DNA from: Plutella xylostella
Taxonomy: Eukaryota > Arthropoda > Insecta > Lepidoptera > Plutellidae
NCBI RefSeq assembly: GCF_932276165.1
Contig: NC_064001.1
Location: forward strand, 8,253,501 to 8,317,500
Length of the DNA stretch: 64,000 bases
Direction: 5' to 3'
Positions 33,867 through 46,372 of this stretch are shown here, piece by piece (positions within the stretch are counted from its first letter, which is position 1; every line of letters begins with the position of its first letter). A program made the translations under genes and the position numbers. The notes beneath the pieces are model-generated. The model was not told the DNA's origin and made no database searches. It was given only the letters and a program-made list of their open reading frames with translations.

Positions 33867-34111
33867 GTACCACAGACTTAAATATAATATTATAAAGGGG
33901 TAGAATACCTATGTACAATGAAAAGCGGGGAGCTTTCTCGCTAGTCATGTTCTGAATATTCTTGATATTAAAAAAACAATCTTACCATGTTTTTTTACAA
34001 CAATGTAACTATTATTACATATAAATAAACCCCCAACAGTACACACTCAATATTCCGCGGCGCGTGTGTACGTGGACGATTTACAAACACCGTGATTGTG
34101 GTCCCTTCAGT
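33867..34111. other. no gene seen
   Basis: AT-rich spacer between two inverted-repeat elements. Confidence 0.4.
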
Positions 34112-34300
34112 GGGGTCACTTCATGAAACGACGAATGAACGAACAAGAATTTTCACGCAATTCGTACGGTTAATGCAACTAGATTAAGTCGTGGTTAGCG
34201 CAGCAGTTTGTCTGTCTGTCACGGATCACTCTCGTTGTATTGCGTACCGATTGCATCTGGTCTCGTTCGTTCGTTCGTTTGACTTTCGTAGTGACCCCCC
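34112..34300. mobile_element. MITE, GGGGTCACT / GAACGAACGA family
   Basis: Left end GGGGTCACTTCATGAAACGA with GAATGAACGAAC. The right end is the imperfect reverse, TCGTTCGTTCGTTTGAC... AGTGACCCCCC. Related copies are at 57582-57700 and around 60595-62490. Confidence 0.7.
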
Positions 34301-35819
34301 AGTTATCGGGCCTAGCCGCCGGCGATCGGACTAAATATAACAAGACTCACCACCAGTTTACGAAACGCTTTTCTTGGTAGGTAAATAAAAATATGCTTAT
34401 CTATATTCAGAATACAATAACGACCATCTTTGATAGAATTACACATATATGAATAGGTGTGTACTTAGTAGGTACGTCATTCTCAAGAACTTTGTCTTCC
34501 GCGTTCGACAACTCAACTTTCACAGGTACATCTTAACAATATCTAATTAAAATTTAAACTCGTTAAATTCTTCGTTGGCGCGAACATCTTTCAAGTTATC
34601 GTGAGAAAACTTTTGTCCCATTGATGCGGTGGAACAGAACCAGTAAGGTATTGGAAACAATTTAAGAATAAGAAATATAGCTGCTATGTAGGTACCACCA
34701 CCGATACATTAGCAATAAATTAACAATCATTAAGCAGCGTCGCTCGATAGTCTACATGTATCTGATAGATGTTTAACTGCTTATTTTCGGAAGTGATAAA
34801 CCCACTGTTGCATTTTCTTGTTCTTCTTATCGTGTCGGTGATAAACCCAAGAGAAATTAAGGTTGTTACCTGTCGGTAAGTTGGCCAGACATTAAATAAA
34901 ATTGTCGAGTCTAGTTATTTAATACATTCAAGTTTTTTTTTATGTATATTATAGTCACTACTAGGTACATAGTGTTAAGGAATTACGTTATAATTTAGGA
35001 TAGGCAACCCCTTACGTAAGGACTGAATAAATAAATTGACTTGGTATTACGTGGATCTCGCAACTTTTTGTGGTTGTGTTGGCTTTTTTACAAGTTATAT
35101 TTTAACACTTATTATTTTCTTAGTTTAACATGGTTTAACTCAACCTTACTGCTGTGGTTATACCAACGTATTGACTCTCAGTCGAAATCATTTGAGTTTT
35201 AATTGTTAATGAGTAACTTTTCCCTCTCAAATTATAAACTTTTGTCGCTAAGTGGGAATTAAGCTTTTAGCTGTTCATTAAATTTAAATAACGACATGTA
35301 TGAAACAATAATTTTATATACGGGGTAGCATATACATTTTATTTTTCAGTGTAATCCCATCCTCTTGTAGCAGGTTAATTCAGCAAATGGTTACCTTTAA
35401 ATAATTCGAGCACAAATATATTTTTGTATGCTTTTTCATATTCTGTTCGTATTATCTATTATTCAGCAAGTAAGTAAATTTTATAACCAAATCGATTTAA
35501 ATTAAATAGAACCGTATTCTCAATACAAAGTGTGATCTATCAAGACCCTGGACCCGTATGTCCCAATAATTTACCCCTATCTAAACAAAACATAATACTC
35601 CCTTACAAACATAGCTAACAAAACATGGGAGATGTACTACAGTGTACTGGATAAGTCACTATTATGTACCTATAGCAATATTAATCACTTTGTACAGTAT
35701 TGTAATCATAATAATACTATTATAGTATTGCATTTCCTAGAGGGTCCAACTTTATAATGAATCGAAACAGCTGTCCTACAGTAAAATTGCAAGCTGAGAT
35801 TAGGCTAGTAGGTATGTGT
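34301..35819. other. unique AT-rich, no gene seen
   Basis: No frames or repeat ends of note. Confidence 0.4.
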
Positions 35820-35940
35820 ATTGGGTATTGGTCCACCAACCCGCACTAAGCCAGCGTGGTGAACTAAGCCTAAAATACTTCCTTCATTGGAAGGGGACCC
35901 GTGCCCCAGCAGTGAGGACGTGATAGGTTATGAATGTTAT
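35820..35940 (+). mobile_element. SINE/LINE 3'-part relic
   Basis: GCCAGCGTGGTGAACTAAGC, GGAAGGGGACCCGTGCCCCA and GCAGTGAGGACGTGATAGG belong to a dispersed tail. Partial copies occur at 37220-37320 (plus) and 56148-56215 (minus). Confidence 0.6.
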
Positions 35941-35999
35941 GATGGGTATTGGGTACACCTGAGAAAGTCATATAGATTAAGTACCTTGATGTGAATCAA

Positions 36000-36250
36000 A
36001 AAGAAGGCCTAATGTAGCGAGAAAATTCCCAGTGACGTTTCCAATTCGTTTCCAAACGTATCCGTGAACACTGCAAATTTTCTTTACCAATCTGCTTTTT
36101 CCACTACTCCCAGCAAACAGCGGACAAGTCAAATTGGGTGTCTCCAGCGGTCGCATATATCACGATGGCCGCCATTAATCAATTAACAATTGAAACTTAA
36201 CACGATCTGATTTAAATTGTTCGCCGGGTCCAATCCGGAGGTCTCATTGT
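36000..36250. promoter_or_regulatory. candidate conserved regulatory block
   Basis: Around 36165-36245 the words GCCGCCATTAATCAATTAAC and ATTGTTCGCCGGGTCCAATC combine TAAT-type homeodomain sites with higher complexity and no repeat signature. Seen: composition and motifs. Inferred: enhancer-like role. Confidence 0.3.
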
Positions 36251-37585
36251 GGTTATGGTAATGTGAGATTCACTACTGTGAAACAAAAAGGATAAATATT
36301 ATAAAAAATGCTATAAATGATACTTGGTCGATGCGAGGTCATTAAAATAAAGTTCATGCCAGTGTTGTTTTTTATGCTCAAATTCAGCGTAACTTAACTT
36401 TCTGAGGTCAAAGTGTGGGTTTTTTTAAATTGATTGAGCAGTGGAAATCGACTCAAATTTGGCGCGCGTAGTGCAGCGCACATATATATCTCTAGGTGGC
36501 GACTAACCCGGCCCATACTAATTTGCGTATACTCGCCGCTACTCGAACGAAGTAAAAACTCGCATTCCCAATACAGTTGCTGTTGATAATAACAGTCAAA
36601 AAACTGTTAAAGATTGAAAAAAAGAGATGTTTTTCCACATAAAATTCAAAAGGAGAGAAGGGAATACCGTCAGCAGTAGTCACCGCGCATCGCTTCCCGC
36701 CACCACCGCCTAAATTCTTTGTTCTCATACTCCATTCAGGCCAAACTAAGTTGACGTTTTGTAAGTTTTTTTTTCGGCGGTGGGAAGTCTAAAATGAAAC
36801 GCTTGGTAAGCGTCTGGCATACGTGATTGTGCCAAATGAAATTTGGATCCAGGCGCGACCACTGAGACCATGGACTTCGGTATTCGCAACTTTTTTTTAT
36901 GTAAAAGTATATTTTTTGTTCACGTGATCGCAATAATTTCACTTCGAACTCTGAAATAAAAAACGGCCAAACTTTGTCATTCATTCAAGTTACGTTGCTT
37001 TGAATAAAGTAAAACTTATTCAAGGAACCTTCGTTTTAAAGCAACGCTGTACACACACATAGGCGCATATACGTACATAATTGTACATATCACCCTAAAA
37101 CCACCCACCTGCTCATTTTCACGCGTCCGACATCTTTGATAAACAGTAAACATCTTTAGAGTATCGGTGCAAAGGTCTCAACAACTCGACAACACTCTCA
37201 AAACAAGCTTGTTTGTGTTGGGGTCCACAATACCCATACTAGGCCAGCGTGATGGACTAGGTATAAAAACCCTTCCTTCTCACGTTCGTGAGACGTCCGT
37301 GTGGACGTTATGGTTTGTGATGACTCTATCCTGTTTGTTTATTGTTTATCACAGTGCGAATATCATTTTAGTGGAGGTAGCTAGTTGTCGCGGTCGCCGC
37401 TCCCCGCGTACCGCACATACCTCCGCCTCCGCGGATTGCGCACATTCGGCAGAATTTAAACGCTTTCATATTCTATGCTTCTTACTGTGGAGTAGGCGGT
37501 ACATAACTCGTCAACGATGTCGTCAGTCAGTCATATGCCGCTACATGATTCAGTAATACAGTCATCATAGGCGAAGATTATATAC
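36251..37585. other. no supported gene
   Basis: The 129-codon plus frame at 37167-37556 crosses a SINE relic at 37220-37320 and has no domain, so it is not called. The 78- and 82-codon minus frames at 36492-36984 are also unrecognised. Confidence 0.4.
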
Positions 37586-37785
37586 AGGGTGTTGAAAAAA
37601 GGGTATCCTAAGCCGAAAAGGGGGTGACTCAGGGGGTCATACTAAACAACTTTTGTTCTACGAGTTTTGACTTTTTACTATGGAGAACGTTTTTTTTTCC
37701 GTCATTTCCAAAACTCGTATATTAAAAGTTGTTCAGGATGACCCCCTGAGCCCTTTCTGCTTAGTATACCCTTTTTCAACACCCT
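37586..37785. mobile_element. MITE with GGGTGTTGAAAAA ends
   Basis: Left GGGTGTTGAAAAAAGGGTAT and right ATACCCTTTTTCAACACCC, with inner TGACTCAGGGGGTCAT versus ATGACCCCCTGAGC and AACAACTTTT versus AAAAGTTGTT. About 200 bp, non-coding. Confidence 0.85.
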
Positions 37786-39244
37786 TTGCAACAACCTATA
37801 TAAGGCTGAAATCTAAACAGTTTTTTTTACTAGGTTTTAACCTACATTTTAACTGAAGTGAGTAGACCACATAAATATTACTTAGGTAGGGGCAAGCCTA
37901 CTTTTTGACTTCCATGCAAGTTTAAGAAGGAATTAATTAGGTAATATGCTTAATAAATTACGACAAATACGTAATTACCTAATACAAGAGCTCATAAATC
38001 TTAATACAACACAATAAGATCGACTAAAGCTCCCCTTCCGAGTAAGAATTTCATTTCCCCGGTAATAAATAGACAAAGGCAGAAATCCCATCGGTGTTTA
38101 CGAGCCAAGTATCCTTATGAATTACTTTCATTTGCAACAAACAACAAATCTTACGACACACGGTTATAACAACTGTAACGTGGAAAAGCAAATAAAATAA
38201 CAAAGACTCCACAAATTATGAGGGGAAATAATAAACGAGGGTTTGGGCTCGTACGACCGGCACAGTGGCTCAGTTTAAGTTTTCATAATTTACGTAACGT
38301 CATGGTCACATACTGTCTTTATTATACGTTACTATGTATATTCTTTGTAAGTACATAGTTACGTGTCGTTGAGCGTTATGTATGCCAAATAAATCATATA
38401 AATAATAGAAACCCGTGGCGACGACACTGCAATATGTCATCTTTGGCCATCGCCAGTGGGCATCTTTACACCAATGGAAATTATATTTTAGTCCGCCAAC
38501 GGCTTAAATATTTTCAATAATTTGTCTCTTCAGCAGTGTCCACACAATTATACAACCATAGAATCTATGTAGGTACATACTACATACTTATTCCATGATT
38601 GCTACCAGGTATCTAATACATCAAGGTAACGCAAATAAATTATGGGACTTCACGATACTTGCTTTTAATCTAACCTCCAAGTGTTGTGGATTCGTCAGTA
38701 TTTATTAGTAAAACAATTTTAAATGTCTGTGAGAGCAGAAGAGATATTGAAACTAATTTATATTAATTAAGAGATCTAGACCTAGGTCTTAGGTTAGGGA
38801 GCTCTCTAAGCGTACAGCAATTTATTATGGGCGCAATCATAATTGTTTCTAAAATGATAAGTCTTACTTTACTTTAAGTCATAAGAAAATGAAAGACGAT
38901 CATTTTTAATAGCAATTGGGCTTAAGCACTAAGTCCTAGTTCGTTTCGGGGAAACAAAACCGCTTGAGTACAATGTATTTATTTCGGTCTAACGTCTAAA
39001 TACAACATTAAACGTATCGCAGAATTGCGTAGCCCGTAACGAGGTCCAATAATGGCCGAGCATGATTTATAATTCATTGCCGAAATGTATTAGAAGGAAC
39101 GTCCTATGGTTGGTGTTAATAATAAGATGTTTGGTCGAATTTTAAAAGTAGTACGGAATGACCTCAGTCACCCCCTATTGCCTTACTAGTTACTTTTACT
39201 GTAATGCAACGCAGTAAGTGAAAGTAGGTACATAATATATTATA
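37786..39244. other. unique AT-rich, nothing recognised
   Basis: No frame or repeat with clear ends. Confidence 0.4.
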
Positions 39245-39460
39245 CACTCACGGGCAATGAAAAAGTTCCACTCTCAAAATACAGACACCAAACGATCCCA
39301 ATTTTTTCAAACGATTCATTTAAAATTTTAATTAATTATTACCGTTTTTAGTTGGTAATATCCTGATGCTCAGATTAATGTACTTCAATGTGGCAGCCCT
39401 TTTTCTTAGGGAGTAATTTGGAGCTTTTGGCAGTGGAACCTTTTTCATTGCCCGTGAGTG
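39245..39460. mobile_element. TA-flanked MITE, CACTCACGGGCAATGAAAAA family
   Basis: Starts CACTCACGGGCAATGAAAAA, ends with the near reverse complement, and has TA at 39243-39244 and 39461-39462. The ends resemble a Tc1/mariner MITE. A short relative lies at 10009-10096. Confidence 0.88.
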
Positions 39461-41694
39461 TAGTTTATGTAATAAGTACATCTATATTTTTAATATTATT
39501 GAAGCAACAGCAGATCGACACGCAAAAATATTTATTTTTTTTAGTTAATCATTAATGGTATCTTTGGTAATTTTTAACGAGCCGCAGCGGTGTGCCTATT
39601 GCGTCACGGGTTAATAAGAGTGTCAACGTTTTTTATTGCAGAAATACGATCATCTTATTAGAATTGGAGTAGTGGAGGGACGCTAGACCCTCAACATGAC
39701 ATCTTTATTCTAATAAGTATACCTATTTGGGTGAAAATGCTTCTTAACATAAAATCACAAAATATACGGTGGCCGTAATCACATAATTTCATGTGATCAT
39801 AAGTTTAACAAGGGTTAAATATATTTTTATCGGGTAGACCTCACGATAAACCTTCTTTCTAATTATGACTGTGTGTTGCTGAAAAATATTAAATATGAAC
39901 AGGGACCGGATACGAACCTTTAGAAAGTAATTTTCACTCGACTGTAGCCTTTGACCTTTTGTAATAAGATATTTTTTTCGATGAAGCACTTAGGTATTTG
40001 TCAATACTTTGGGAGAGTTTCGGATATGAGCTTTTTTTCTGACGCCCATAAGATTGAAGTTCCTTCGATCGCAGAAAAGGTTTTACGTGATACATTTTGC
40101 TAATGTTATGAAGATAATTAAGACCCTAAAGCGTAAAGTGCTCGCCTGAAAAAAGACGTTTGAGTTATTAACACAAAATATCATTAAGATTGTTTTGTTA
40201 TGTATTTGAAAATACAAAAAATATACTTGCCGATTTTATGCCTATAATTCCAGAAACGTTGATATTCATACACTTCTTTGTATAGGTACATGGAACAAAA
40301 ATGTGAATGAACAAAAAATTAGTTAAAAGAAGCGCACCAGAAAAGAATAGAATCGAATAAGCTCACTAGCTGCTAGCTAGTCTGCTTACCTCACATTGAT
40401 TTTTTATTATTTCGTAGGTACTTAGTTACTTATTATTCTGAATTTAAAACAGCAACTTAACAATTTAAACATATTCAATTCAAAAGCTGTAATAATCTAA
40501 ACAAACGAATCGTTTTCTTTAAAAGAATAATCCGGAACCTTTTATCAGATAAATCGGATTATCCTTACAGCTACCAATTACAAACATTTTGGGATACTTT
40601 GTCTCAGCGCGGGCCCCCGAGTACACAACGAACAGTATTCACAAGACAATAATATTACTTTAATAGCTGTTGCTCACGAGGTTTGCTTTGCCTTTAAAGT
40701 TTTCCGTGGGATTTCCAGGACAAAAATTACCAAATGTGTTAATCACTCACATCACGGACACTTCCGATCCAGCTAAGGTTTTGTTAGGTGATTCACTGCC
40801 ACACATCAGGCTACGTGTGGCGTGAGTGCTCTCCGTAGAAAACTGTATAGAAAACACGTACAGCTCAACAGACTGAAAATGCATATACGTGCGTGCATAT
40901 GTTCATACAATTCACGCAACGTAGAATCAGAACCGCCCTATTAAGTTCTTCTTTACGCTTATGTATCATGAAATTTTAATGGACGTGACAACGACCTCAA
41001 ACGTATTCTTTTTCGACACCTTTCTCATTTGAAACTCACTCTTATAATAATTATGATGTAGTCCAACTCCTAAAAACACGGCCTAAAAATGGGAAGTTAG
41101 GTTAGGTACAAAACGTATTTACTGTCCTTTCCTATACACCCATCCCCAGCCGTAATTCTTTGCATTCCGTCGTTAATTTAAAACTAAAAGCCCATTCCTA
41201 CTCGCTAAAATAGATTGCAGTATAAATAACTTAAAAGAAAAAAAAGGGAGGGTATTTATGTTGGTCGAAGTTTTTCTAGCTACTCTCCCGAACAGTTTAG
41301 GTGTAACACGGAGTTTCCTGTTTCAATAAATTTATAAATACGGAAGTACTTACATAATACGTAGGTATTGGTGTTTGTGTTGAAAATGTTAACTTGTTTT
41401 CCTGTAGCTCCTGTAGCATTAAGCCCACCTTTTGTACACTTCTGTCCTACATTGGTGCAATAAATAATGTATCTAATAATAAATAAAATGGGTTCAAGAA
41501 CAGTACATTTTGAAGAAAGTGAGAGATCATTATAATTCCTCTTTCTAGCGTATAAGTGACAAATGCTGTCGTATATAGGGTTTGTCATCGCGGAGAAAGA
41601 TAGAAAATAAGTCACTTACCGACTATTTGTTGCATAATTATTATGTCCTAGGGCTAAAGATTTACTGGCTTGGTAAATCATTTTATAGTATCAT
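39461..41694. other. unique, no supported gene
   Basis: The 111-codon minus frame 41280-41615 and smaller frames show no domain. Near 40675-40735 is a relic of the CCCGTGGGAATTCC-type repeat seen at 48042-48242. Confidence 0.4.
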
Positions 41695-41704
41695 TAGAAT
41701 TACG

Positions 41705-41963
41705 ACACACACACACACACTCACGCCTTGTACTAATGTACTCCCTAGCGGGGTAGGCAGAGGTGCATTGCTGCACCCACTTTTCGCCAGTGTTATGTTT
41801 AGTCCCAATGTGATAGGGGGCGAGCCTATTGCCATTCTACGGGCACATCCAAGACCCGAGAACAAATATCTGTGTTTAAACAAATATCTGCCCCAGCAGG
41901 GAATCGAACCCGGGACCTTCGGCTCAGTAGTCAGGGAACTAACCAATTCGCCATTCGGTCGTC
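41705..41963 (-). mobile_element. complete tRNA-derived SINE with perfect target duplication
   Basis: Read on the minus strand: a tRNA-like head with A box (TGGCGAATTGGTTAGT) and B box (GGGTTCGATTCCCTGC), then GATATTTGTTTAAACACAG, CTCGGGTCTTGGATG and CCCCTATCACATTGGGAC. It ends in a (GT)n tail. TAGAATTACG occurs on both sides (41695-41704, 41964-41973). The 132- and 119-codon frames across it are translated SINE and are not genes. Confidence 0.95.
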
Positions 41964-41973
41964 TAGAATTACG

Positions 41974-42289
41974 AACATAAATAAAATAAATCCACATTAA
42001 CAATAACAAGTAATAACTTTTAAGAAAACGAGCGAAATACAATTTAGGTTCGCACGAAAGCAGTGCTCAAGTTAGTACGGCACATAATATGTTTTCTTTT
42101 CAATCAAAAGAGCAATCTTACCTAAGTGCTTCGCTATTGTATGGGAAATATTTCAGTAATAAAATGTTTCGCTCCATATAGAAAACACACGTTCGATTCA
42201 TGGAGATAGTAAAGGGTTGGAATATGATTTAACATCACGTAGGATCATAGGATGTATGGCCCTGCCGCATCGGTGCAAATATTTAATAG
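41974..42289. other. no gene seen
   Basis: AT-rich spacer. Confidence 0.4.
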
Positions 42290-42440
42290 AATAGGATAGA
42301 TATTCGTTATTTGTACACAAAAACATGGACAAAAATTACAAAAAACTTAATCTAACACATTGTACAAATGGCGGCCTTATCGCTTAAAGCGCTTTCTTCC
42401 AGGCATCCTTTGGGTGGAAGGAAGGATATGAAGGCGATGC
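42290..42440 (-). mobile_element. LINE 3'-tail relic
   Basis: In reverse it carries GCGCTTTAAGCGATAAGG, a CCGCCATTTGTAC word and a TTTTGTGTACAAATAACG-like end. The same tail is at 57705-57835 (plus) and 7945-8045 (minus). No coding part remains. Confidence 0.75.
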
Positions 42441-42779
42441 GAAGGGTTAAGTGTAGGTACTAGGAATAAAGAATATGCCATAAATAAATATCTAAATATA
42501 GCAATACAAATTTAAAATTATTATTGTATTCTTTATTTTATTATAAAGACTTGCTAATCTAGGGTGATACTTAATGTGCCTCAACTTATTTAAGTTTCCT
42601 CCAGTAAAATGCAGCCTTATTTCAACAAAACTAGTGATAAATTACTGAGTTTTATTATAAAACCTTACTATGGGTATAATATTAAATTACAAATGTTAGT
42701 AATCTATATATTAATTAAATTTATGTTTCCATTCACAACAAACGAAAATTATCTTATTTACCAGAAGAGCATCTAGTGA

Positions 42780-42910
42780 TTGCTTACCTTCCGCCTGTTT
42801 ATCATCAGCATCATCATCATCAGCCCCCACCCGTACACTGCTGGATATAGGCCCCCTAGCGAGCGACACAACATTCTCGCCTTTTCTTCCTCATCCAACC
42901 ACTTCCGGCT
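42780..42910 (-). pseudogene. LINE 3'-end fragment (same family as 20558-20825)
   Basis: Minus-strand translation includes WLDEEEKARMLCRSLGGLYP, aligning with the tail of the LINE fragment at 20558-20825, followed by a (GAT)n tail. 5'-truncated and mutated. Confidence 0.65.
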
Positions 42911-44184
42911 GCCTAATGTCCTACTCCTAACTCCATGAAAGTAAAATATTATTCTCGGACAAGATCGCATAGAGGCATTCGTCACGTGGATTCTGCCGAC
43001 AAAATATAATATTTTACGTCTACAACGTTGAATAGGGCACCTTGAGGAGCTTCCAATAAAATATATGAAAGATTTAATATGAGAAAACCTACACGGCACG
43101 CCAGCGACGCTGTTAAAGAATAATAAATTGTCGAGTTCTAAGTTATTACTATTTAGTTATTACATTGTGGTTAGGATATCGATTTTAGTGCCAACGGTTT
43201 ATGGCGTAAATTATTTCAATTTCACTACTTTTAAGTATCAAATTCAAAATTTTGCTGAATGCTTCCTAGGGTATATGAAAATAGACGAATAAAACTGCTG
43301 TGCTAACCACGGCTCTATCTAAAAATTGAAATGTCGACTAATGACAAACGAAAATTTGTTAAGTATGTTTGTCAAAATATCAGTCTACCACCATTTCATA
43401 TAGGCTGAGTCACTGAGGACAATAACGTATGGCGAAAGAAAATCGTCGACCATCTTTCTATTTTTTTTTTATTCATTATGTTGAATTTGATACATTATAT
43501 TATTATGTATATATGCATTTTATCATTTAAACTAAAAAATACAAAAAAATCCAATGTAAATGACAAAATAACACAATAAATATATTTAAAAACAAAGCAC
43601 AAGAAACACCCAGAACCGCTACGCAAAAACAGGCATCAGTTGCGAACACAAAGGAGAGACAGTTTCTTTCTAACTCTGAGACAAGTTCAGAAACCTCGCG
43701 AAACAATCGCTCACTTTTTTTTCTTGATGGACAAAGGGTCTCGCTGCAGGGGACGAAACTCAGTGTCTCGTATAACAGGCGACACTGCCAGTTAATCTTG
43801 ATCCCTCACTCTCCACCCTCTCCTACAAAACTATGTCCATTTAACACGAATAGTTGGAGGTCTCGGGGGCCGAGATACGCTGGCTATTATATTTCAAGGG
43901 GATCCGGTAAAAAATATGTCAGATTTCAAAAAGAAACTTAATGCTTGTCACCGCGATAGTGGGTTTGTGTTGTTTGCGTCACAATTCACAATCCTTTTGA
44001 GAAAAATAGTTAATTTATGAGTTTTACAGAATGTTTTTCTGAATTTTGACATTATTGTTATTTTAGGAACTTAACTTTGATATCATTGACCACATAACTT
44101 TTACATTGGTAATCATAAATTTGCCAAATCTGATATACCCACATAGGTACTACCAATTCAAAGTTATTTACTAAAAAGCCTTTA
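42911..44184. other. unique, nothing recognised
   Basis: A moderately complex patch at 43640-43930 has no repeat signature and no frame. Confidence 0.4.
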
Positions 44185-44188
44185 TATC

Positions 44189-44807
44189 TGTCGCAGGCAA
44201 CTGGTTTAATCTCCTGTTTGATTGAACCACTAGCCCGTTCATTGGATGGCGCTGTTCAGTTGTATGACTAGGCCGAACGTTGATTGTACAAGCGTCACAA
44301 AACGTCCAACTAGTTAGCTGACTTAAAATCAGTCAGGTGGTGAATAAAACAAATATGGCGTCTAACAGCTAACAGCTGACACAAAAAGCACCTATTTTGT
44401 TAGTTTTTTGCAAATAAATTAGCTTTAAAGTGCGATATTTGTGTTAAAATATAAATTAAGCCGCGGGCGGAAAGTTTCAAAGAAAAAAAGTGGCGAAGCT
44501 GGATAATTATGAACAACAATATGAAGGAACGTTTATTGTTATTGTTTAGTTAATTTGTGAGATAAGAGCTTTGTAACATAGTCTTTTTGTTGACTCTTGT
44601 CTGGTGATGTTCACCCTAACCAGACATTACAAAGTTGCTATACTATATCCCATTCAACGACTTCGCTGAATGACGTTCAGTCAAGACGTCGAATGTTACA
44701 ATCAACGACTTGACGAGTTGTCATTTAGTCATACAACTGAATAGCGCCATCCAATGAACGGGCTAGTGGTTCAATCAAACAGGAGATTAAACCAGTTGCC
44801 TGCGACA
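44189..44807. mobile_element. 619-bp DNA element with 80-bp inverted ends
   Basis: Ends TGTCGCAGGCAACTGG and its reverse complement, with near-perfect arms of about 80 bp (TTAATCTCCTGTTTGATTGA, CCACTAGCCCGTTCATTGGA). TATC lies on both sides (44185-44188, 44808-44811). The interior is non-coding. A 4-bp duplication with long ends does not match the common small MITE families here, so the superfamily is not assigned. Confidence 0.85.
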
Positions 44808-44811
44808 TATC

Positions 44812-45563
44812 CATATTAATTTCTGATAGGTAATGCACTACATACCTAAATACTTAAGGAGACGAATGAAAATACATAGATAAGAGATGACTAAATGTAG
44901 TTCTATTATTAAGGAATGTCTACACATTTTCATTTGATCGTAGATTAGTATAATTATTTCTGTCTCCATTACATTTCAGTATTATACTACTGAAGTCTCT
45001 ATAATTAACATAATTTGATTTAACGGTACATTATATTTCAATTACTTAGGTATCGTCTTTGCCAACTTTAATAATAAATTTATTCCATGATATTAAAATT
45101 ATGTGTCTGAAATTTACTTGGGAAATTGTACTAGATATAAGAATATACACTTCTGTAGTATGTACATATTTGTATTATTTTTACTGCTCTCGTACGCTGG
45201 TTTTTGAGGGAACCCTAAACCTAATAATTTAGGTGTGAATACTGTAACATGCCATTTCAAAAGTGTCTGCAATAGATATCTGCAATTCTGCAGTCTAGAC
45301 AAATATTTCAGTTATAATGAGAATCTTCACTTGTATTTCTAATCGGGAGAAAAGCCAAACTTGACATCAGTATCTTTTTTACAAGACTTTATTTTCACTA
45401 AATAAGAGTTCTGAGAAAAAATTTAACTTTTTCATAAGAAATGATATTCATAATTTCAAGGCAATGTTTTAAAGTGTAAAGAATATTACTATTTGAATAG
45501 AAAGCAAGGTCATCCGTTTTATAGAAAAGCTGTCTGAAGGAGATTGAGTATTTTTACAATAAG
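44812..45563. other. AT-rich, no gene seen
   Basis: No supported frame. Confidence 0.4.
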
Positions 45564-45759
45564 TACAGTATTGTGCAAATTAATGTGAACACGAGTGAAA
45601 ATTAGAAAAAATAAATTTTTTGGCTCTAAAATAAAAAAAACTGATTAATATTAATACAATTTAAGTTATTTTAATAGAAAATGTGTCCTCCCTGTCTTTT
45701 ATAACTTCTTCAACACGTTTTGGCATAGAATCGATATGATTTTAACAGTTTTCTGATAT

Positions 45760-46002
45760 TTACTGGTCTAAAAAACTTGTATGGATTACAGCCTCAATCA
45801 TTTTAGTTTTTCTTGTGCAATCCGTTTTACGAAGTCTAACTTTGACGATGGCCCACTTATTTTCAATGGGATTAAGTGCCGGTGAGTTCTCTGGCCATCC
45901 AAAGGCATGATATCTTGTTGTCCTTGAAATATTTAAGCATAATCTTGGACACGCGGAATGGAGGCGAATTTTGTTGAAAAACTTATTGACCGTTATCATC
46001 AA
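45760..46002 (-). pseudogene. Tc1-like transposase C-terminus, left arm
   Basis: 80 residues including ENSPALNPIENKWAIVKVRL, the DDE-domain tail typical of Tc1/mariner transposases (SPDLNPIENLW-like signature with the last catalytic acidic residue nearby). Most of the transposase is missing. Further upstream on this strand, in the loop (46003-46110), the reading continues in broken frames (PVKGIMDSL-like). It cannot encode an active enzyme. Confidence 0.88.
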
Positions 46003-46129
46003 ATTTTCTTAGTTCAACTTCTAATCTCCGTTCTAGCAAGTCACTGTATTTTAGCGAGTCCATGATCCCTTTGACGGGCACAAGTCATCAGGTACCTATA
46101 TAAGAAAAACAGCCCCAAACTAAGAAAAG

Positions 46130-46372
46130 TTGATGATAACGGTCAATAAGTTTTTCAACAAAATTCGCCTCCATTCCGCGTGTCCAAGATTATGCTTAAA
46201 TATTTCAAGGACAACAAGATATCATGCCTTTGGATGGCCAGAGAACTCACCGGCACTTAATCCCATTGAAAATAAGTGGGCCATCGTCAAAGTTAGACTT
46301 CGTAAAACGGATTGCACAAGAAAAACTAAAATGATTGAGGCTGTAATTCATACAAGTTTTTTAGACCAGTAA
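46130..46372 (+). pseudogene. Tc1-like transposase C-terminus, right arm
   Basis: Identical in translation to the left-arm copy over all 80 residues but on the opposite strand, beginning at the inner edge of the palindrome and ending with a stop at the same place. The N-terminal DNA-binding part is absent. Confidence 0.88.

Noticed and set aside
37167..37556. 129-codon plus-strand frame
   Set aside because: Crosses a SINE relic, with no domain and no splice or promoter context.
41683..42042. 119- and 132-codon overlapping frames on both strands
   Set aside because: They are translations of a SINE with a perfect 10-bp duplication.
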